NCBI RefSeq assembly: GCF_013373865.1
Contig: NC_050468.1
Span: forward strand, 2,849,914-2,913,913
Source of the DNA: Monomorium pharaonis
Lineage: Eukaryota; Arthropoda; Insecta; Hymenoptera; Formicidae
DNA length: 64,000 nucleotides
Direction: 5' to 3'
Part shown: piece by piece, positions 58,478 through 64,000 of the stretch
Position numbering within the stretch: position 1 is the stretch's first letter
How the letters are laid out: every line of letters begins with the position of its first letter
Position numbers and translations under genes: made by a program
Notes under the pieces: generated by a model
Database searches by the model: none
Told to the model about the DNA's origin: nothing
Seen by the model: the letters and a program-made list of their open reading frames with translations, nothing else

Positions 58478-59394
58478 CAAGGGAACTTCGCAAATCCGAA
58501 AATTCTGATTGTAATAAAACTTGGCATAAATGTTGAAGGGGTAAATATGATTTTAGAAGCATATTAATTTAAACATGAATTTAGAAATTTTTAGTTGGTG
58601 CTTATAAACGGTTTAAAGGGTTAAAAACTACCTTTCAAAGGTTGAGACATTTCTGCCTTTTTTCGATATATCTCGTAAACTTAACGAAACATCAAAAAAT
58701 GTTTTATACAAAAGTATTTCAGTATAAATATTTCCGTTTAACTATGCTGTCCATTTTTAAAAAAAAAAATTTATTGAAAACACTTTTATTATAAAAAATA
58801 TTAAATAAAATTGACTTTTATGTATCTAGCATTTATAAAGTAATTATATTATCGTATACTACGTATTATTTATATCATCTATGTGTATATTATCTGTTAT
58901 AATACTATATATTTATATTAACTGCATTCCTGTATGTATTATTTTTTTTGTGACAGTTGCGTAATATTAGAGTAGTCACGTTGTTTTCACACAGTGTTCA
59001 TTCTGTCTATGTCACATATTTCACATTTATGTTTTATATTTGTCATGTCACAGTCTGCATTATATATAAAATAGAAATCACATATTAATAAAAGTTTTGT
59101 ATCTTTATTAATAATGTTACGCGTCATTTTCGCATCAGTATATAAGTGACGTCTACGTGTGCTCGATTATTCTGTTAAATTGTTTAAATTTTTAATCAAA
59201 CAAAGGATAATGTTACACATAACCCTGATAGCACAAAGAGTTTCAGTCATATTGCAGATACGTTTCAATGTTTCAATTGTGTATCATCACATTTGTAATA
59301 TTTCTGAGATTACCTTTTTTTTAAACATTACATTTGCAACATTTCTGCAATCATCTTGATTGAAACTTTACATTTGAAATGTACCTGCAATGTA

Positions 59395-60976
59395 CCCAGA
59401 TAGCACAGGACGTCCTCAGGATCATCTTGAATATGTCCCGGGATGTCCTGGGATCTTGTCAGGATATAATAGTTGTATTATTGTAAATATTTTATTTATA
59501 AATTTGACTTCTAAAGTAAGTTTAGAATGTTAAATTCTGTAATAGTATTAATATAAATTGAAATTTTACTCATGTCTTGAGGACATCTTTGGGATGTCCT
59601 GAGGATATATGTATTCTAGCTGAAAACGTTATTCTTAAAATATTGTATAAAGAGTTTCATTAGCTACAAAATGTCTAAAGATAAACTTAAATATAATGAC
59701 TGTATAAATACCAGACATTTTAGATAGCACAGAATGTTCTAAGAATGATATCCTGAAAGTCCTCAGGACATCCTAAGACAGTCCTCAGGACATTCTAAAA
59801 CAATCCTCAGGACATCCCAAGACAGTCCTTAGGACGTCCTAAGAGAGTCCTCAGGACATCCTACGAAAGTCCTCAGGACATCCCAAAATAGTATTCAGGA
59901 CATCCTGGACGTATAGTAATTTTTGAAAAAAATGTAAATTAATATAGCAAGTGAGAAATCTTTGAATATCGTACGTATTTTTAGAATGTATTGCAAAATC
60001 AAATGTGTAAAAATGTTGACTTTAAAGTCAGATTGAATGTCTACACTTATTGAAACAATATGGCATATTAACAATACTAAAAAATTATAAAAGATGACAT
60101 TAAATAATTTTTTAATTTTATTTTATACAAACGGCGCAAAAACAGTTTTTTAATAAGTTATTCCACATGCTATTTCGCGCGCATATGTAAAAATGACTTT
60201 AAAAAACTGTAAAACTTTATATTTATTTATAAAAATATAAGTTAACTATATATGTTTCATTCTTCTGACAACATCTATTGTAATGATCTATAACAAATAT
60301 GTATGCATAAACAAGAAGTACTCATGGATCATCACGAAGCGTTAGGATGCGTATGGTCTTCGAAGTCAAGCATCGTCGGCAATGGTTGATACTTGGATGG
60401 GTGACCGTTTTCTCGGGTACAGAGATTAAACATGCTTTAACAGGTACAACTGTCGCTAAAACATGTATAGTCTTCTTCCTCTTACAAAATTATCGTAGAA
60501 ATAATTAGAACTTTTAATTTTTTGTTAAAGTTTTTTTTCAATTCTCAAAAACTGTTAAAAATACTTAGAAATATTTAAAAAATTTTCTAAATTAATCGGA
60601 ATTTTTTATTTTTTAATTTTTCTGAGAAACGTTTCAAAAAATTTCTTATAAGTTTCTTATAAAAAATCGATACATTTATCAAAAATCCTAAAAAAAAAAA
60701 ATCTAAAAAATCTGATAAAAAGTGGTCATTGTTTGCTATTCCTGAGGATGTCCTGAGGAAATCCTATGATATCCTCAGGACGTCCGATGGACTGTCCTCA
60801 GGATGTCCGATAGACTGTCCTCAGGATGTCCTGAGGACTAAAAAGTGGCGCTCGTTTGCTATTCCTCAGGATGTCCTGAGGACGTCCCGGGATAAAATCA
60901 GGACGTCCTCAGGATATCCACGAAGTCCGTCCTGGACGTCCTGAGGACGTCCTAAGGACGTCCGTGTGCTATCTGG
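59395..60976. mobile_element. CCC element with AGGACGTCCT/TCCTCAGGA words and core I
   Basis: Left end CCCAGATAGCACAGGACGTC, right end GACGTCCGTGTGCTATCTGG (last G lost), with TA duplicated outside. Arms are packed with TCCTCAGGACATCC, TCCTGAGGACGTCC and similar. The TTTTAGATAGCACAGAATG at 59728-59746 may mark a second CCC end. The centre carries core I and long AT-rich flanks also present in 22207-23597. Confidence 0.8.
60130..60480 (+). pseudogene. 5S rRNA-like core I, copy 5 (best 5S match)
   Basis: The 5S-like part 60349-60407 contains TTCGAAGTCAAGCATCGTCG, GGTTGATACTTGGATGGGTG and ACCG. It matches the 5S internal control region (box A, intermediate element, box C) with few changes. Upstream shared blocks: TAAGTTATTCCACATGCTAT, GTTTCATTCTTCTGACAACA, TAACAAATATGTATGCATAA and CATGGATCATCACGAAGCG. 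No T-run terminator lies immediately after box C; the first T4 is at 60408-60411. Confidence 0.65.
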
Positions 60977-61394
60977 TAATATTACAAATACAAAGTTTCT
61001 GAAACCTTTCATATGATATGTTTGGTGCACATTCTTGGCAACGCGGGTACAGCGCCAAAAAGCATTATGCAAGTTACGTCTTATGTCATGGCATCCTCAT
61101 GTATATGCATGTGGGTTATAGGTGTTTATAATAAATAAATATATAATTATATATAATTATTTATGGTAAATAAAAAATAAAGATTTGTACAAGTAATATT
61201 TTATAAATATTTATAAATATTTATAAATATTTTATAAATATTTTTATAATATTTATGATAAATTTTTATGATCTGTCAAATCTAAGACCACAAAAATATT
61301 TATAAAATATTTGGATAGATATTTATAAAATATTCAAATAAATATTACAAATATTTTGTAAATATGTTATAAATATTGTGTGCTGTATGGGATA

Positions 61395-61745
61395 TAATTT
61401 AGTTTTATCAAAAGAACAGAACAAAAACATATTTTTATAAGTTATTTCACATGTTATTTCGCATATGTAAAAATCAGTAAAAAAACTGTACATTTATATT
61501 TATACATACATATTTATATTTATTTATAAATATTATTTAACTATACGTTTCATGTTTTTGACATCTATTGAACTGATCTATAACAAATATGTATTCATCA
61601 GCATCAAGTGTTCATGGATCATCGCGAAGTGCTAGGTTAGGTTGCGTATAATCTTCGAAGTCAAGCAGTGTCGACGACGGTTCAGAGTTGGATGGATGAC
61701 TGCAGAAGCTAGGCAATGCCAGATGTGACAACGATGCTTGTTGAG
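61395..61745 (+). pseudogene. 5S rRNA-like core I, copy 6
   Basis: ATCTTCGAAGTCAAGCAGTG, CGACGACGGTTCAGAG and TTGGATGGATGACTG follow 5S boxes; the upstream blocks match copies 2 and 3. A short local duplication, GCTAGGTTAGGTTGCG, is private to this copy. Confidence 0.6.
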
Positions 61746-61785
61746 AAGCAACGTAAATTTATTTTTTTTTTTACATTGTAATTAT

Positions 61786-63233
61786 CCCGTACGGAAAGAA
61801 ACTATTAAAAACTATTGAAAAATAACTATTCAAAACTATTAAGAGAACTATTTGAAATTTCAAGTAGTAAATTCGGACATTACTATTGGAATCGTCAATA
61901 GTTTACTATTGAAATGAATAGTAACTATAGGCATTTACTATTTATTACTAATGGAATCGTTAATAGTTTACTATTGGTGTAAATAGTAACTGTAGGTGTT
62001 TACTACTCATTACTATTGGAATCGTCAATAGTTTACTATTAAAGTGAATAGTAACTATAGGCATATGTCAATAGTAATGAATAGTAATGTTCGAATTTAC
62101 TACTTAAAATTTTGTAGTTCTCTTATATATAATAGCTCATTTTTTACTCACAAAACATTTTTTACTCACTTTTATACAAAGAATCTCGTGTATTTTGTGT
62201 TAGGTATTTTTGTTACACTCTGTATATTAAATAATAATAATAATATAATATATTATATATTATACATTATTATATTATATTAGAATGTGTAAATATTATA
62301 AACAAGAAAGCGAAGCCATCTCAACCCAGTGAGAAACGATAATAAATTCGACATCAATTTGACGTCGAATCGACATCGAAATGATGATTTCGACGTCGAA
62401 TCGATGTCGATTCGATGTACTATTTCTCACTGGGAAGGGATGGCACAGTCTTAGTGGGTTCAAATTTAATACAGCTCGAGGTTAGCTCATAGTGAAGATG
62501 GTGATGTAAAAATAATTTGTAAATGTTATTGTGCCGCTTTCGAGTTACACAGCGAACAAACAGACAGACACACCAAACAAATTTATTGATAATAGATATG
62601 TGTAATATGTATATATATATCGTTTTGCAAAATGTACAATTTTTATAATTAAAAATTTTATAATTGTAAAAATACACAAATCGTAATCCAATATTTATTA
62701 ATTCTACCATGAATAAGTAAATCTTATAATTTACAGAGTATATATGCGCGCGCGCGCGTGTGTGGCATGTGTCGTGTGTCTGAAATATTTTGAAGCCAAA
62801 TAATAGAAAAATATCATGTGTTCGGATTTACAATTATTATCAAATCATTAATAATATTACTCACAAATAGTTACTATTCATGTAGTTACTCTTCAATTAC
62901 TGTTTAGTTAGGTAGTTGTAAATAGTTATTATTCGGAACTATGCGCCAATAGTCGTAGTTACTATTCAATTGTTGTTCAGTTACGTAGTTACGATTAGTT
63001 ACTATTTGAAACTATTCACCAATAGTCGTAGTTACTTTTCAATTACTCTTCGGTTACATAGTCACGAATAGTTACTATTCAGAACTATTCACCAACAATT
63101 GTAGTTACTATTCAATTACTATTTATGCACGTAGTCACCAATAGTTACTATTCAAGTTACTACCGAAATTAAATAGTAACTATAAAAATTTGAATAGTTC
63201 TTAATAGTTCTCAATAGTTCCTTTCCATACGGG
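61786..63233. mobile_element. CCC element with ACTATTGAATAGT words, nested
   Basis: Ends CCCGTACGGAAAGAAACTAT and AATAGTTCCTTTCCATACGGG, with AT duplicated outside. The empty site is seen in 52883-53732 (inverted ATAATTATGTTATT), confirming the 2-bp duplication. Arms repeat TTACTATTGAAGTGAATAGT and TAGTTACTATTCAATTACTA. The centre is AT-rich and holds a 110-bp CCC element. 62420-62760 is unassigned, with a (GC)n(G/T)n tract at 62746-62763. Confidence 0.85.
62325..62434. mobile_element. Minimal CCC element, 110 bp, TCGACGTCGA words
   Basis: Ends CCCAGTGAGAAACGATAATA and GTACTATTTCTCACTGGG, with AA duplicated outside. The interior consists only of ATTCGACATCAATTTGACGT, CGAATCGACATCGAAATGAT and similar variants of TCGACGTCGA. 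It is the deepest level of the 58-64 kb nest and the clearest small model of the class. Confidence 0.85.
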
Positions 63234-63513
63234 ATGTTATTTCAATATTTTTACAATGGAAGTGCTGCATATATAGGACATGTACCCAAAATATTTTCTA
63301 AAACATCAAAATAACGGCGACTTTTACTACCTGGAATAGTCATATCTCCGTAATATTTCAGAAACGTTCCGCGGACCAAAGCGGACATTTTGACATTGCT
63401 GCAATCTTACAGAAACATTGCAGAGACACAACGTAACTGTAATAGTTTCAACATTTCATGTGTTATGTCTCTGCAACATTGCAGAAACTTTTCTGTGCTA
63501 TCAGGGAAATGTT

Positions 63514-63871
63514 GCAAATGTTCTTAATATGTTAATTGTTTTATTTCAAATTACACATATTTCCCCAACGCCTATAAATGAAAGAGAAATACAATTATAA
63601 AAAGTGATACAGGATATTATAACAAATAATGTAGCATTTGTTATACAACCGATACTGTTTGGAATTTCAAAATTATTGGGAAGTGGATTTAACTGACATA
63701 GAATTTGTAACAGATAAAGAAGAAGAATTTGTAGAAAATGATAATGATAATTATGAACCTGATAATGAGAATATTTGTGAATCAGAAAACAAAATTTTAA
63801 ATAGTAACTATAAGAAAAGAAAAACCGTAGAATATTGGAAAAGTGGGAAAAAAGGCCGATACTTAGTATAA
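63514..63871 (+). pseudogene. Third copy of the foldback transposase-like fragment
   Basis: VTDKEEEFVENDNDNYEPDN and YKKRKTVEYWKSGKKGRY match the ORF at 8435-8860 with substitutions and a frameshift near 63600 (a stop in place of the RDVIKD segment). It is the continuation of the foldback copy after the nested insertion. Confidence 0.3.
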
Positions 63872-64000
63872 GATAGTATAATTACTTTATAAAGGCTAGA
63901 TACATAAAAGTCAATTTTATTAAACATTTTTTTTAATTAGAAAACTTTTTTATTAAAAAATATTTTTTTTTAATAAACAGCGTAATTAAATGGAGGTATT

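Larger units (their letters stand above)
61180..63334. mobile_element. CCC element with AAATATTTATAAAT arm and core I, split
   Basis: The left end has lost CCCAGGTAG but keeps AAGATTTGTACAAGTAATAT. Next come the TATAAATATT array, internal end GTGTGCTGTATGGG (61379-61392), core I (61395-61745), TGCTTGTTGAGAAGCAACGT and, after a 1.45-kb insertion, ATTTCAATATTTTTACAATG to ACTACCTGG. It is the inverted counterpart of 52883-53732. Confidence 0.7.
59223..63506. mobile_element. CCC element with TTGCAGAAAC words, host of a nest
   Basis: Ends CCCTGATAGCACAAAGAGTT and ACTTTTCTGTGCTATCAGGG, with AA duplicated outside. The interrupted foldback compares directly with 8444-8455 (CATAAATGTTGC), confirming a 2-bp AA duplication. 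Own words: TTTCTGAGATTAC, TTGCAGAGACA and CTGCAACATTGCAGAAAC. Two further CCC elements (59395-60976 and 61180-63334) are nested inside. 60977-61179 belongs to its middle or to unassigned DNA. Confidence 0.8.
58478..64000. mobile_element. Second foldback copy, interrupted, runs off the window
   Basis: It starts CAAGGGAACTTCGCAAATCC after TTA and is collinear with the left arm of 7246-10311 to 59222, then resumes at 63507 after the nested CCC element. At 63870 it jumps from the ORF directly to the right-arm sequence (AGTATAAGATAGTATAATTA, compare 9505), so the loop is shorter than in copy 1. The right end lies beyond 64000. Confidence 0.8.

Overview
This is a eukaryotic, strongly AT-rich window from an insect-like genome. 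An ant or other hymenopteran is my best guess, from the mixture of mariner, P, Transib-like, Kolobok-like and pogo-like relics, but nothing in it is taxonomically decisive. I find no convincing host gene. Every protein-like stretch I recognise is a decayed transposon gene with stops or frameshifts, and the rest is non-autonomous elements, inverted repeats, tandem arrays, microsatellites and two assembly gaps (47593-48092 and 52565-52589).

The dominant theme is a large class of elements, called CCC elements here. They start CCC (most often CCCAGATAGCACA, CCCAGGTAGCAAG or CCCATACAGCACA) and end in the reverse complement. Clean copies lie between 2-bp target duplications of varying sequence: TA, CA, TG, AT or AA. 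Inside, each family is built from its own short, mostly palindromic word repeated in both orientations, for example TGACGTCA, GGATATCC, CCAATATTGG, AGGACGTCCT, AGGAATTCCT, TCGACGTCGA or AACGTT. Several families with different words share the same central core. Core I carries a 5S rRNA-like stretch with the internal control region (six copies plus two core fragments). Core II carries a tRNA-Thr-like sequence with good A and B boxes (two copies). A third array group shares a CA/GC microsatellite plus a GGTTTGCGACTTTC block. This modular design, with common ends, exchangeable word arms and a Pol III-gene-like core, is the most interesting signal in the window.

Layout. 0-6 kb: a duplicated hairpin element, one copy split by a solo LTR; the AACGTT element; hairpin MITEs; a TTGCACACATGAC array element. 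7-10.5 kb: a 3-kb foldback with two 1.45-kb arms. 11.9-16 kb: pogo-like transposase relic, head-to-head promoter-like arms, a second solo LTR, a hammerhead-like motif. 16-21 kb: long-TIR element, GATTGGACAC arrays, and the TGACGTCA and GGACGTC CCC elements with tRNA-like cores. 22-28 kb: the GGATATCC element with a 5S-like core, a RAG1/Transib-like transposase relic split by another CCC element, and an LTR. 28-34 kb: triple-nested MITEs, mariner, Kolobok-like, Tc1-like and hAT relics, and an 814-bp palindromic 16-mer array. 35-41 kb: palindromic AT satellite, TTGAGTGT element, and a P-element/THAP transposase relic. 41-57 kb: MITEs, CT/GA-rich low-complexity repeats, a long-TIR element, an LTR fragment and a non-LTR fragment. 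57-64 kb: a deep nest in which a second foldback copy holds a CCC element that holds further CCC elements, down to a 110-bp one.

The relics represent at least nine superfamilies, all apparently dead. The CCC elements insert into other transposons and into each other, and much of the internal evidence for their ends comes from these nested joints, where the interrupted repeat can be compared with an intact copy elsewhere in the window.
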